Part shown: positions 44,819 through 53,375 of the stretch, piece after piece
How positions within the stretch are numbered: the first letter of the stretch is position 1
Layout of the letters: each line of letters begins with the position of its first letter
Assembly: GCA_913042085.1 (NCBI GenBank)
Contig: CAJWKH010000002.1
Location: 1 to 57,590, forward strand
Source of the DNA: an uncultured Gammaproteobacteria bacterium
GTDB taxonomy: Bacteria; Pseudomonadota; Gammaproteobacteria; Magnimaribacterales; Magnimaribacteraceae
DNA length: 57,590 nt
Direction of reading: 5' to 3'
Position numbers and translations under genes: made by a program
Notes under the pieces: generated by a model
What the model saw: the letters and a program-made list of their open reading frames with translations, nothing else
Told to the model about the DNA's origin: nothing
Database searches by the model: none

Positions 44819-45064
44819 CTAAGTTCTTTCTTTTGCTTGGTTAACTCTTAAATCTCTGCCGCCAAAGTCATTTCCATTTAAAGCTTCTATGGCAGCGTTA
44901 GCAGAATCTGCTGTTGCCATTTCAACAAAACCAAATCCTTTAGATCTACCAGATTCTCTATCTGTAATAATTCTCGCAGAATTTACTTCTCCGTATTGAG
45001 CAAATAAAGCTTCTAATTCATCTTCAGAAACACCCCAGGCAATATTGCCGACGTATATATTCAT
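44819..45064 (-). CDS. RRM-domain RNA-binding protein, copy 1
   Basis: The 81-residue protein is a single RNA recognition motif with RNP2 IYVGNI (residues 3-8) and RNP1 KGFGFVEM (about 42-49). It ends soon after the last beta strand (GGRDLRVNQAKERT) with no glycine-rich tail. Proteins of this type are known in cyanobacteria and some proteobacteria and bind single-stranded RNA; the targets are unknown. It is 22 bp downstream of a near-twin gene. Confidence 0.93.
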   Translation of the reverse strand: MNIYVGNIAWGVSEDELEALFAQYGEVNSARIITDRESGRSKGFGFVEMATADSANAAIEALNGNDFGGRDLRVNQAKERT

Positions 45065-45086
45065 ATTAATTATAAAGTTTGACTGA

Positions 45087-45332
45087 TTAGTCTCTAGGCT
45101 TAGCTTCGTTGACTCTTAAGTCCCTGCCGCCAAAGTCAGTTCCATCTAAAGCTTCTATTGCAGCTTTTCCGGCTTCTTCTGATTCCATTTCAACAAATCC
45201 AAAACCCTTGGATCTACCTGAATGGCCTTCTGTGATTATTCTTACTGCACTTACGTTTCCGTACTGAGCAAAATGAGATTCTAGATCTTCCTCAGATGTA
45301 CTCCAAGCAATATTTCCTACGTATAAATTCAT
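45087..45332 (-). CDS. RRM-domain RNA-binding protein, copy 2
   Basis: Also 81 residues, a lone RRM with RNP2 LYVGNI and RNP1 KGFGFVEM. By my count about 55 of 81 residues equal those of the downstream copy, so a tandem duplication is clear. Differences cluster in the helix-1 and loop-3 regions, leaving the RNA-binding strands intact. It is promoter-proximal: a candidate promoter and a 19-bp palindrome precede it. Confidence 0.93.
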   Translation of the reverse strand: MNLYVGNIAWSTSEEDLESHFAQYGNVSAVRIITEGHSGRSKGFGFVEMESEEAGKAAIEALDGTDFGGRDLRVNEAKPRD

Positions 45333-45360
45333 TCAATTATTCCTTATTCTATTTTCTTAT

Positions 45361-45379
45361 GTAACTAACTAGTAGTTAC
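45361..45379 (-). repeat. Perfect 7-bp inverted repeat in the leader of the RRM genes
   Basis: GTAACTA and TAGTTAC flank a 5-bp centre. It begins close to the predicted transcription start, so the message would open with a hairpin, or the DNA could be an operator. Confidence 0.6.
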
Positions 45380-45386
45380 GCGCGCC

Positions 45387-45414
45387 ACTATACTTATGTT
45401 GTCTCAATTATCAA
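45387..45414 (-). promoter_or_regulatory. Candidate promoter of the RRM gene pair
   Basis: Minus-strand TTGATA (45414-45409) and TATAGT (45392-45387) are 16 bp apart. The -10 is followed by GGCGCGCG, the longest pure G/C run of any promoter here. Confidence 0.6.
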
Positions 45415-45442
45415 CCCATAATTCATAAAACTTTCTTTACAA

Positions 45443-46072
45443 TTAAATATGATAGCTAGAGTTTGTCATTAGCTTAGCAACCTTAGACATTAAGTCTTTA
45501 ATCTCATCAGGCAATATTTCTGCCCCAGCTTCTAAAGCATCATGACTATGCTGCTCTTCATCAATTCTCATCTTTTCAATTACAGCTTTTGTTTTGAGAT
45601 CTTTTTTTGATAACTTATCTAAATGGCCATCTAGGTGCTTTACAACTTGCTCTTCAGTCTCGTGAACGAAACCAAGACTCCAATTATCTCCAATTAGTCC
45701 TGCTATTGCTCCTATACTAAATGACATGCCATACCAAATTGGATTTAAGATGCTTGGTTGATTATTAAGCTCTTCTAATCTCTTATTGCACCAAGATAAA
45801 TGATCGAGTTCTTCAGAAGCAGCCTGTTCCATTTTAGTTCTGGTATCACCAAGTTTAGCTGTAAGCGCTTGACCTCTGTAAAGGGCTTGAGCACATACCT
45901 CGCCAGAATGATTAACCCGCATAAGCCCAGCAGAATGATTTTTTTCAAACTCATTTAAAGAGTCTTGTTTAATTTTATAAGCCGGGTAAGGCCTGGATTC
46001 AGTTTGATAATTCTGGGTTGAGTATTTCAATCCCTTATCAACTTCATTTATCACTAAATCTATTAAGTTCAA
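45443..46072 (-). CDS. coq7: 2-octaprenyl-3-methyl-6-methoxy-1,4-benzoquinol hydroxylase, Coq7 type
   Basis: Di-iron hydroxylase for a late ring hydroxylation of ubiquinone. The 209 residues give the metal ligands in VNHSGEVCAQALYRGQAL, EELDHLSWC, FVHETEEQVVKHLDGHL and IDEEQHSHDALEAGA. This is the Coq7 type rather than the flavin enzyme UbiF of E. coli. It overlaps purD by 4 bp, an odd partner. The N-terminal 40 residues are variable. Confidence 0.95.
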   Translation of the reverse strand: MNLIDLVINEVDKGLKYSTQNYQTESRPYPAYKIKQDSLNEFEKNHSAGLMRVNHSGEVCAQALYRGQALTAKLGDTRTKMEQAASEELDHLSWCNKRLEELNNQPSILNPIWYGMSFSIGAIAGLIGDNWSLGFVHETEEQVVKHLDGHLDKLSKKDLKTKAVIEKMRIDEEQHSHDALEAGAEILPDEIKDLMSKVAKLMTNSSYHI

Positions 46073-47352
46073 TTTCTCTCTCTTTCAATGGCTCTGTAAC
46101 CAATATCATTTCTGTAAAAACAGTCTTTCCATACAATGCTTGAGATCGCATCATAAGCCTTTTTTTGTGCCAACGAAACAGAATCACCTAAAGCCGTTAC
46201 ACAAAGAACCCGACCTCCACTAGATTTAATGCTCCCTTCTTCATAAGTAGTTCCTGCATGAAATACTTTAAGATCTTCAGACTCTTCAGTTATTCCCTTA
46301 ATAACATTTCCTTTCTCATAGGCGAAAGGGTACCCTCCAGAAGCCATAACTACCCCTAAAGACTTCCTTTCATCCCAATCTAACTTCTCATCTGATAATT
46401 CTTTCTTACAAGCCTTAAAGCATAATTGAGCTAAGTCAGTTTTTAGACGCATCATGATGGGTTGAGTTTCAGGATCTCCAAACCGACAATTAAATTCTAG
46501 GACTTTGATTTGATCATTAGCATCAACCATAATTCCTGCGTAAAGAAATCCGCAATAATTAGTGCCTTCGGATTTAAGGCCTTCAATAGTTGGGTGTATT
46601 ACTTCTTGTAGAATTTTTTCATGTATAGGTCTCGTGACTACTGGAGCAGGAGAATAAGCTCCCATGCCTCCAGTATTAGGCCCTAGATCTCCTTCATCTC
46701 TAGCTTTATGGTCTTGCGAAGAAGCAAAAGGAATTACTGTATTACCATCTGTTAAGACTATAAAGCTGGCTTCTTCACCTTCTAGGTATTCTTCAACTAC
46801 AATTTTAGAACCAGCTTCACCAAAGGTTTTAGACTCTAATGATTGATTGACAGCTTCTATTGCTTGATCGACATTAAAAGCTACAGTTACACCCTTACCA
46901 GCAGCTAGCCCGTCAGCCTTTATTACTATTGGGCAGCTCTGTTCTTTAATATAACTAATGGCTTTTTTCGAATCAGTGAAAGTTTCATAACTAGCTGTAG
47001 GAATGTTGTGTCTTATCAGGAAGTCTTTCATGAATTCTTTAGAACCTTCTAACCTCGCTGCATCTTTTGAAGGTCCAAAACACAAAAGACCTTCTTCTTG
47101 AAATTTATCAGTTATTCCTTCCACTAAAGGGTCTTCAGGCCCCACTATGGTTAGATCAACACCTTCTCTTTTTACAAAAGCAGATAACTTCTCTATATCA
47201 TTTGCTTCTATATCTATATTTTGAATCAATTCTTCAATCTCAGTTCCTCCATTTCCAGGAGCAACAAAAACTTTAGTAACCATATTACTTTTAGATAATT
47301 TCCAGGCTAGAGCGTGTTCTCTTCCCCCACCTCCTATAACAAGAACCTTCAT
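46069..47352 (-). CDS. purD: Phosphoribosylamine-glycine ligase PurD
   Basis: ATP-grasp enzyme that forms glycinamide ribonucleotide. The 427 residues start KVLVIGGGGREHALAWKLS, with VIKADGLAAGKGV, EEYLEGEEASF, HKARDEGDLGPNTGGMGAYSP and EFNCRFGDPETQ. It follows purH by 8 bp and overlaps coq7. The order fis-purH-purD is the conserved gammaproteobacterial one. Confidence 0.97.
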   Translation of the reverse strand: MKVLVIGGGGREHALAWKLSKSNMVTKVFVAPGNGGTEIEELIQNIDIEANDIEKLSAFVKREGVDLTIVGPEDPLVEGITDKFQEEGLLCFGPSKDAARLEGSKEFMKDFLIRHNIPTASYETFTDSKKAISYIKEQSCPIVIKADGLAAGKGVTVAFNVDQAIEAVNQSLESKTFGEAGSKIVVEEYLEGEEASFIVLTDGNTVIPFASSQDHKARDEGDLGPNTGGMGAYSPAPVVTRPIHEKILQEVIHPTIEGLKSEGTNYCGFLYAGIMVDANDQIKVLEFNCRFGDPETQPIMMRLKTDLAQLCFKACKKELSDEKLDWDERKSLGVVMASGGYPFAYEKGNVIKGITEESEDLKVFHAGTTYEEGSIKSSGGRVLCVTALGDSVSLAQKKAYDAISSIVWKDCFYRNDIGYRAIERERN

Positions 47353-47360
47353 AGTTTGAT

Positions 47361-48929
47361 TTAATGCCTAAAGTGCCTAATGCCGGTAAAGATCATAGCC
47401 ATATCTGTTTCATCTGCTGCTTGAATAACTTCATCATCTTTCACTGAACCTCCAGGCTGGATTACAGAAGTTATCCCGATTTCTGCCGCAGCATCAATAC
47501 CATCCCTAAAAGGGAAAAATGCATCTGAAGCCATGGTGCATCCTTCAGTTTTAAATCCTCTTTCTTTAGCCTTAGAGGCAGCTATCTTGGCACTATCAAT
47601 TCTGCTCATTTGCCCAGCACCAATACCTATTGTTTGATTCTCTTTTGTATACACAATTGCGTTTGATTTAACAAATTTACAAACTTTCCAGGCAAATAAA
47701 CAGTTTTGGATTTCTATCTCCGAAGGTACTCTTTTTGAAACAATCTTAAGATCATCTTTGGTAACAATTCCATTATCTGTTTCTTGAACCAACATTCCGT
47801 CAGTAACACTGAGGAATTTATATCCTTTTTCTTGGGTGCTCAGTTCTTCAGAATTTAAAACCCTTACATTCTCTTTAACCTTGGTTATATTAAGAGCTTC
47901 ATCTGTTACTCCAGGAGAAATTATTACTTCTACAAATTGATTATTAATAATTCTTTCGGCAAGTTCTTTATCTAGTTCTCTGTTGAGAGCAATAATGCCA
48001 CCAAAGGCAGACGTAGGATCAGATGCAAAGGCTTTTTCATAAGCTACGAGAATATCTTTATCTGTTGCTATGCCACAAGGGTTTGCGTGTTTTACAATTA
48101 CACAAGCTGGTTCTTTAAAAGCTTTAACGCATTCGAGTGCTGCGTCGGTATCAGCTATATTATTATAAGAAAGCTGTTTGCCTTGAAGTTGAGCTGCATT
48201 TCCTATTCCATTACCTTTCTTGGTGTCGTCAATATAGAAAGCGGCTTTTTGATGCGGATTTTCTCCATATCTCATTACTTCTTTTTTAATAAATTTAGCA
48301 AAGATACGATCAGGAAATTCATTCTCAGTAAGAGACGATAAATAGCCAGAAATGACTGTATCGTAATTAGCTGTGTGACTGAACGCTTTGGCGGCTAGTA
48401 AGCTTCTATTCTCTTGAGAAATAGAACCTTTGTTTAACTTCATCTCTTCAAGTATTAGAGGGTAGTCGTTCGGATCTACCACAACTCCAACATGTTTATT
48501 ATTCTTTGCAGCTGATCTGAGCATGCTAGGGCCACCAATATCAATATTCTCAATAGCAATTTCTAGGGTAGTTTCAGGTTTCGAAATGGTTTCTGCGAAT
48601 GGATATAGATTAACGATGACAAGATCTATTTCCTTTATATTGTTTTCTTTCATAACCTCCTGGTCTAAATCTCTTCTTGCTAAGATACCTCCATGGACTT
48701 TAGGGTGGAGGGTCTTAACCCTTCCGTCCATCATTTCAGGGAAGCCCGTAAAATCACTTATATCTATTGCTTTTACATCTGCATCAAGAAGAGACTTTAG
48801 AGTTCCTCCTGTGGATATAATTTCTACCTGATATTCGTTAGAAAGAACTGAGCATAATTCCACAACGCCTTCCTTGTTGGAAACGCTGACTAGTGCTCGT
48901 TTAATTTTAGGGTTGGCAGTTTGACCCAT
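47361..48929 (-). CDS. purH: Bifunctional AICAR transformylase/IMP cyclohydrolase PurH
   Basis: Catalyses the last two steps of IMP synthesis. The 522 residues start with the MGS-like IMP cyclohydrolase half ([40 protein letters not shown]). The AICAR transformylase half carries [37 protein letters not shown] and [12 protein letters not shown]. It lies 7 bp after fis. Confidence 0.97.
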   Translation of the reverse strand: MGQTANPKIKRALVSVSNKEGVVELCSVLSNEYQVEIISTGGTLKSLLDADVKAIDISDFTGFPEMMDGRVKTLHPKVHGGILARRDLDQEVMKENNIKEIDLVIVNLYPFAETISKPETTLEIAIENIDIGGPSMLRSAAKNNKHVGVVVDPNDYPLILEEMKLNKGSISQENRSLLAAKAFSHTANYDTVISGYLSSLTENEFPDRIFAKFIKKEVMRYGENPHQKAAFYIDDTKKGNGIGNAAQLQGKQLSYNNIADTDAALECVKAFKEPACVIVKHANPCGIATDKDILVAYEKAFASDPTSAFGGIIALNRELDKELAERIINNQFVEVIISPGVTDEALNITKVKENVRVLNSEELSTQEKGYKFLSVTDGMLVQETDNGIVTKDDLKIVSKRVPSEIEIQNCLFAWKVCKFVKSNAIVYTKENQTIGIGAGQMSRIDSAKIAASKAKERGFKTEGCTMASDAFFPFRDGIDAAAEIGITSVIQPGGSVKDDEVIQAADETDMAMIFTGIRHFRH

Positions 48930-48936
48930 TTATTTC

Positions 48937-49200
48937 CTAAAGTAATTTATGTGCTTTAAGTTTTGTTCGGAGGGTACCTCTATTGATTCCAAGCATTTCA
49001 CTAGCTCTTGTTTGGTTGTCATCGCATTGTTGCATAACAATTTCTAACAAAGATGATTCAACTTCCTTAAGGACCATGTTGTAAACATCATTGGGAGATT
49101 CTCCGTCTAACTGCTGAAAGTACTTGCGCATACTTTTAGAAACTTGATAACTTAGCTTTTCACCTTCGCCATTAAATTTCTTTTTTTTGTTTGCAGTCAT
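48937..49200 (-). CDS. fis: Nucleoid-associated DNA-bending protein Fis
   Basis: Growth-phase regulator of rRNA, tRNA and many other promoters. The 87 residues end with the characteristic helix-turn-helix NQTRASEMLGINRGTLRTKLK, and the N-terminal half has LEIVMQQCDDNQTRAS as the dimer/hinge part. In enterics fis follows dusB; here it heads purH-purD-coq7 on its own promoter and dusB is absent. There is no obvious Shine-Dalgarno before the ATG. Confidence 0.95.
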   Translation of the reverse strand: MTANKKKKFNGEGEKLSYQVSKSMRKYFQQLDGESPNDVYNMVLKEVESSLLEIVMQQCDDNQTRASEMLGINRGTLRTKLKAHKLL

Positions 49201-49374
49201 GTGATAAAAAGTTGGACAATATTATTTTTTTAAATAGGAGTGTTGATAATACCCAACATAATTTTTCTTTCAAGGAGTTTAATACTTAAAATTATTAATT
49301 ATTTTATTGAACAATCATATCCATTCATAAGCTGACCCAATTTAATTTAATGTTTTAATATATACCTGTTAAAT
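49201..49374. other. Intergenic region between fis and rsmE
   Basis: At 174 bp this is the largest gene-free gap. It holds a good fis promoter (49246-49273) and very AT-rich sequence before rsmE, in which no convincing promoter was found. No RNA gene, terminator or repeat is evident. Confidence 0.6.
49246..49273 (-). promoter_or_regulatory. Candidate promoter of fis
   Basis: Minus-strand TTGAAA (49273-49268) and TATTAT (49251-49246) are 16 bp apart, both close to consensus. The bases after the -10 are CAACACTCC, not GCGC. The leader would be about 38 nt. Confidence 0.5.
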
Positions 49375-50100
49375 ATGAAAATGAACTTAACAAGAAGTTT
49401 TACAGATCAGGAATTTTCTTTAAACAAGAAGTTAGATTTAGAAAAGCAATCTTCTCATCATCTTCTAAAAGTCCTTAGAAAAAAAGAAGGTGATGAATTA
49501 GTGCTGTTTGATGGAAAAGGCAATTCATGTTTGGGAGTTATTTCCAAGATCCATAGGTCAAAGATCGAATTAGATGTAATTGATATGTTTAAAAAATCTC
49601 TCAGGTCTGGCGTAGAGATAAACTTAGGCCAATCCCTGATAAAGAATGATCCGTTCAACCTTATTATTCAGAAGGCAACAGAATTGGGAGTAACCTCTCT
49701 TCATCCTTTAATTACTGATCGATCTGTAGTAAAAATAAAAATGACAAAGAATAGAAGTTTAAGATGGAATTTAATTGCAAGAGGGGCTTGTGAGCAGTGC
49801 GGTGAGAATTGGTTACCCACTATTGAGGATCCCATAAAATTAGATAGATGGGCTTCAAATGTAAAATCAAAAATTAAGATAGTTCTTTACCCTAATGCAG
49901 ATAACAAAATTTCTGATTTTGAATATAAAGATTCGGTTTCTCTAGCCATAGGGCCTGAAGGAGATTTCAGTGATTATGAAGTTGATTCTTTAACTGAGAA
50001 AGGTTTTATTCCTGTTAGTATAGGTAAGAGAATTTTGCGGGCAGAAACAGCAGCTATTTCTGCTATAAGCTCAGTGAGATTTAGTGCAAAAGAATTTTAA
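49375..50100 (+). CDS. rsmE: 16S rRNA (uracil1498-N3) methyltransferase RsmE
   Basis: SPOUT-fold methyltransferase for U1498 of 16S rRNA. The 241 residues show HHLLKVLRKKEGDELVLFDGKG in the PUA-like N-terminus, QKATELGVTSLHPLITDRSV, EQCGENWLPT and the knot LAIGPEGDFSDYEVDSL with LRAETAAISAI. Two ATGs (49375, 49381) are possible starts. First gene of rsmE-gshB-ruvX-dnaG-rpoD. Confidence 0.95.
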   Translation: MKMNLTRSFTDQEFSLNKKLDLEKQSSHHLLKVLRKKEGDELVLFDGKGNSCLGVISKIHRSKIELDVIDMFKKSLRSGVEINLGQSLIKNDPFNLIIQKATELGVTSLHPLITDRSVVKIKMTKNRSLRWNLIARGACEQCGENWLPTIEDPIKLDRWASNVKSKIKIVLYPNADNKISDFEYKDSVSLAIGPEGDFSDYEVDSLTEKGFIPVSIGKRILRAETAAISAISSVRFSAKEF

Positions 50101-50121
50101 TTAGATTTATATTTTTATTTT

Positions 50122-51063
50122 ATGAAGTTAGGCATAGTAATGGATCCGATAGAGTCCATTAATTTCAAAAAGGATAGCACTTTAGCCATGATGCTAGAAG
50201 CCCAATCAAGAGAGTATCAGCTCTTTTACATCACACCAGATTCGTTGTATATAAATGAGAGAGGTGCATTTGCTATAGCAAAATTAATAAATGTTAAGAA
50301 TGATCCAACTGGATGGTTTGATTTTAAAGAAGAGATACAAATTAGATTATCTGAATTAGATGTAATATTTATGAGACAAGATCCTCCGTTTAATTCAAAT
50401 TTCATATACAACACATACGTATTAGAGTCTGCCGAAAAAGAAGGTGTGTTGGTTGTAAATAAACCGGAAAGTCTTAGGGATTGCAATGAAAAAGTTTTCG
50501 CTACTGAGTTTCCTGAATGCTGTACTCCATTTCTAGTAACAAGCAATTCAGATTTATTAAAATCTTTTATAGAAGATCATAGAGATACTGTAATAAAACC
50601 TTTAGATGGGATGGGCGGTTCTTCGATATTTAGATTGAGAAATTCAGATCCTAATTTAAATGTGATCCTTGAAACAATAACTGAGTCTTTTACTACAAAA
50701 GTGATGATACAAACATTCATACCAGAAATAGTTGATGGTGATAAAAGAATTCTCTTAATTAATGGAAAACCAATGAATGCAGCCGTTGCCAGAGTTCCTG
50801 CAGAAGGTGAGCTTAGAGGAAATTTAGCAGCAGGAGCTTCAGCAGTTGCAAGATCACTAACTGAAAAAGACTTATGGATATGTGAACAAGTTGGACCCAG
50901 ACTAAAAGACTTAGGCCTAGTACTTGTGGGGTTAGACATCATTGGAGATTATTTAACAGAAATAAATGTCACTAGCCCCACTTGTTTTAGGGAATATGAA
51001 AGTCTATGCGATATTGATGTTGCGTTTAACTTTCTAGAGGCAGTAGAAGGTTTGCTTAAATGA
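50122..51063 (+). CDS. gshB: Glutathione synthetase GshB
   Basis: ATP-grasp enzyme joining glycine to gamma-glutamylcysteine. The 313 residues begin KLGIVMDPIESINFKKDST. Other family blocks are DVIFMRQDPPFNSNFIYNTY, VNKPESLRDCNEKVFA, VIKPLDGMGGSSIFRL, FIPEIVDGDKRILLINGKP and a C-terminal TEINVTSPTCFREYE. It overlaps ruvX by 4 bp; the yqgE gene that lies between these two in enterics is absent. Confidence 0.97.
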   Translation: MKLGIVMDPIESINFKKDSTLAMMLEAQSREYQLFYITPDSLYINERGAFAIAKLINVKNDPTGWFDFKEEIQIRLSELDVIFMRQDPPFNSNFIYNTYVLESAEKEGVLVVNKPESLRDCNEKVFATEFPECCTPFLVTSNSDLLKSFIEDHRDTVIKPLDGMGGSSIFRLRNSDPNLNVILETITESFTTKVMIQTFIPEIVDGDKRILLINGKPMNAAVARVPAEGELRGNLAAGASAVARSLTEKDLWICEQVGPRLKDLGLVLVGLDIIGDYLTEINVTSPTCFREYESLCDIDVAFNFLEAVEGLLK

Positions 51064-51482
51064 TCGAAGAGTCAGGTGTAGTTATGGCTTTTGATTATGG
51101 ATTAAGAAATATAGGAATAGCTATAGGTCAAAATATAACTAAGAGTGCTTCAACTTTCTATGCCATTAAAGCTAAAGAAGGAGAGCCTGACTGGACGAAA
51201 TTAGATTCCATAGTTGACGAATGGGAACCGACTTTATTTGTTGTTGGAGATCCTTTTAATATGGATGGGACAAAAAGTGAGTTTCAAAAAAGAATCTTTA
51301 AGTTTTCTACAGAATTAAAGAATCGATATGAGATTAGATTGCATATGATGGACGAAAGGCTAACAACTAAAGAAGCCAAAGAAAGGATTAAGGTTGAATC
51401 CAGTGGGCTGAAAGAATCAGCTAATAAACACAGCATTTCTGCTCAAATTATTTTAGAAGACTGGTTTAGGAGTATGAATTAA
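51060..51482 (+). CDS. ruvX: Putative pre-16S rRNA nuclease RuvX/YqgF
   Basis: RNase H-like protein involved in 5' maturation of 16S rRNA. The 140 residues have MAFDYGLRNIGIAIGQ with the first catalytic Asp, VVGDPFNMDGTKSEFQKR, and a second acidic site in MMDERLTTKEAKER. It overlaps gshB in ATGA, and its TAA overlaps the dnaG ATG, linking two normally separate operons. Confidence 0.94.
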   Translation: MIEESGVVMAFDYGLRNIGIAIGQNITKSASTFYAIKAKEGEPDWTKLDSIVDEWEPTLFVVGDPFNMDGTKSEFQKRIFKFSTELKNRYEIRLHMMDERLTTKEAKERIKVESSGLKESANKHSISAQIILEDWFRSMN

Positions 51483-53305
51483 TGGCCGGCTCTATTCCTC
51501 AAGATTTTATAAGGGAGATTGTTGACACAACTGACATTGTCTCTTTAATTGATGGATATTTGCCACTTAAAAGAAAAGGTAAGGACCATTGGGGGATATG
51601 TCCTTTTTGTGATGATGGTAAAAATCCTTCCTTTAGCGTTAGCGAACAAAAACAATTCTTCTATTGTTTTAAGTGCAGAGCAACAGGAAATGTAATTGGT
51701 TTTTTACAATCCCATCAAGGTTTTGATTTTGTTGAATCTATTGAAGCTCTAGCTAGTAAAGCTGGTCTAGAAGTTCCTTATGAATCAAGCCAAACACCGA
51801 ATAAAGAAAGAGATCCATTATTAGATTGCATGAAGGCTGCTAGCGAAATTTTTGAAAAGAATTTAAACGAAAATGATTCTGCAGAGAAGACTAGAAAATA
51901 CATAAGGCAAGAAAGAAAAATTTCGCCTGAAATCTGTAAAAAATACTCTATAGGTTATTCACTAAATTCTTGGGATTCTTTAAGCGAACAATTAAAAAAG
52001 AAAGGTTTTTCAGAGGAAATATTAATTAAAGCAGGTTTAGCTAAGAAAAATAAAGAAGCTAAATTGTTTGATGTATTTAGGGACAGATTAATGTTTCCTA
52101 TCAAAGACAGGAAAGGAAGAGTAGTTGGTTTTGGAGGTAGGGTGATGAACCCTGATGACCAACCAAAATATTTAAATACTGGTGACACACCTATCTTTCA
52201 AAAAGGAAAAGAACTCTATGGCTTATTTGAGGCACTAGAGGTTAGAAGAGATCTAAATAAATTATTTGTGGTTGAAGGCTACATGGATACAGTTGCAATG
52301 TCCGAGCATGGTCTAAGAAACTCGGTGGCAACTTTAGGTATAGCAACAAATAGATTTCACGTTCAAAAATTATTACAACTCGTTAACGAGATAATTTTTT
52401 GTTTTGATGGAGATGATGCGGGTAGAGGCGCAGCTTGGGGGGCATTAAAAAATGTTCTACCAGCTGTTATAGACGGCACAGAAATAAAATTTTTATTTTT
52501 ACCAGAAGGAGAAGACCCAGCCAGTTTGCTTGAAAAAGAAAGCGTTGAAGACTTTAAGAAAAGGATAAATGAAGCAAAATTATTGTCTGAATATTTTATA
52601 GAGAAATTAACACAAACGTTTGATGTAACTTCGCTAGAAAAGAAGGCTTCTTTAGCCTCTAAAGCTATGGGGCATTTATCTTCAATGCAAGAGAGTTCGA
52701 TAAAGAAACTTTTAGAGAGTGAAGTCTCAAGTATTACTGGGCTAGATAAAGATGACATAAAGACACACAGTCAATCTTCAAGTTATAAAAGAAAATCCTC
52801 TAGAATTAAGAAAGACGCAACCGAAACTAAGGAAGAAAGAGTTTTTCAGCAAACAGGTTTAGGTTCTAAGATCCTTAATGTAATTCTTGCCTATCCTTTT
52901 TTAGCTTCAGAAATAAAAAACTTAGAAAGATTCGAAGGATTTAGAGAGCCTGAAGTTGGATTGATGATAGAGGTTGCTAAGTACTTTTTATCTGATCCAA
53001 AATTAGGAATATCTGATTTATTAAGTAATATTGATCCAGATTCTGCTTCATTTATAGGAACTTTAATCTCTACAAGCCCGACCATAGAAGAAAAGAATGC
53101 TTTGGCGTATTTAGAAGACTGTTTATCTTTGTTAAAAAAATCAGATTCGATCTCTAGAATTATCGAGCTAAAAGAAGTCTATAAGAACAACGGCCTATCT
53201 GAAGATGAAACTTTTGAACTTCAACAACATTTACTGTCTAATATAGATAAGCTAGAAGAACCTGAAAGAAAACTTTTAAGAGACTTAAGTCAAAAAACAA
53301 ATTAA
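51482..53305 (+). CDS. dnaG: DNA primase DnaG with an all-Cys zinc site
   Basis: Makes RNA primers for replication. The 607 residues have an N-terminal zinc ribbon, a TOPRIM core (VVEGYMDTVAMSEHGLRNSVATLG and FCFDGDDAGRGAAW) and the C-terminal helicase-binding region. The zinc ligands are Cys40, Cys43, Cys62 and Cys65; position 43 is His in E. coli and most bacteria (CHC2 zinc finger), while here the bases are TGT. Otherwise the fold elements match. Co-transcribed with rpoD (70 bp gap), but rpsU is far away. Confidence 0.96.
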   Translation: MAGSIPQDFIREIVDTTDIVSLIDGYLPLKRKGKDHWGICPFCDDGKNPSFSVSEQKQFFYCFKCRATGNVIGFLQSHQGFDFVESIEALASKAGLEVPYESSQTPNKERDPLLDCMKAASEIFEKNLNENDSAEKTRKYIRQERKISPEICKKYSIGYSLNSWDSLSEQLKKKGFSEEILIKAGLAKKNKEAKLFDVFRDRLMFPIKDRKGRVVGFGGRVMNPDDQPKYLNTGDTPIFQKGKELYGLFEALEVRRDLNKLFVVEGYMDTVAMSEHGLRNSVATLGIATNRFHVQKLLQLVNEIIFCFDGDDAGRGAAWGALKNVLPAVIDGTEIKFLFLPEGEDPASLLEKESVEDFKKRINEAKLLSEYFIEKLTQTFDVTSLEKKASLASKAMGHLSSMQESSIKKLLESEVSSITGLDKDDIKTHSQSSSYKRKSSRIKKDATETKEERVFQQTGLGSKILNVILAYPFLASEIKNLERFEGFREPEVGLMIEVAKYFLSDPKLGISDLLSNIDPDSASFIGTLISTSPTIEEKNALAYLEDCLSLLKKSDSISRIIELKEVYKNNGLSEDETFELQQHLLSNIDKLEEPERKLLRDLSQKTN

Positions 53306-53347
53306 AGGGTTTTTATATTAAATAAGGCATTTATTAAAAAAAGATAA

Positions 53348-53353
53348 TATAAT
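53348..53353 (+). promoter_or_regulatory. -10 box of a candidate rpoD promoter
   Basis: A perfect TATAAT followed by TGCGCACCGC. No convincing -35 is seen. The start would fall about 16 bp before the rpoD ATG at 53376. Confidence 0.5.
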
Positions 53354-53375
53354 TGCGCACCGCTAAGATTTAGAT

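Noticed and set aside
49215-49229. Fis box in the fis promoter gap
   Set aside because: The loose G-N3-AWWWWWT-N3-Y match is expected by chance in such AT-rich DNA.
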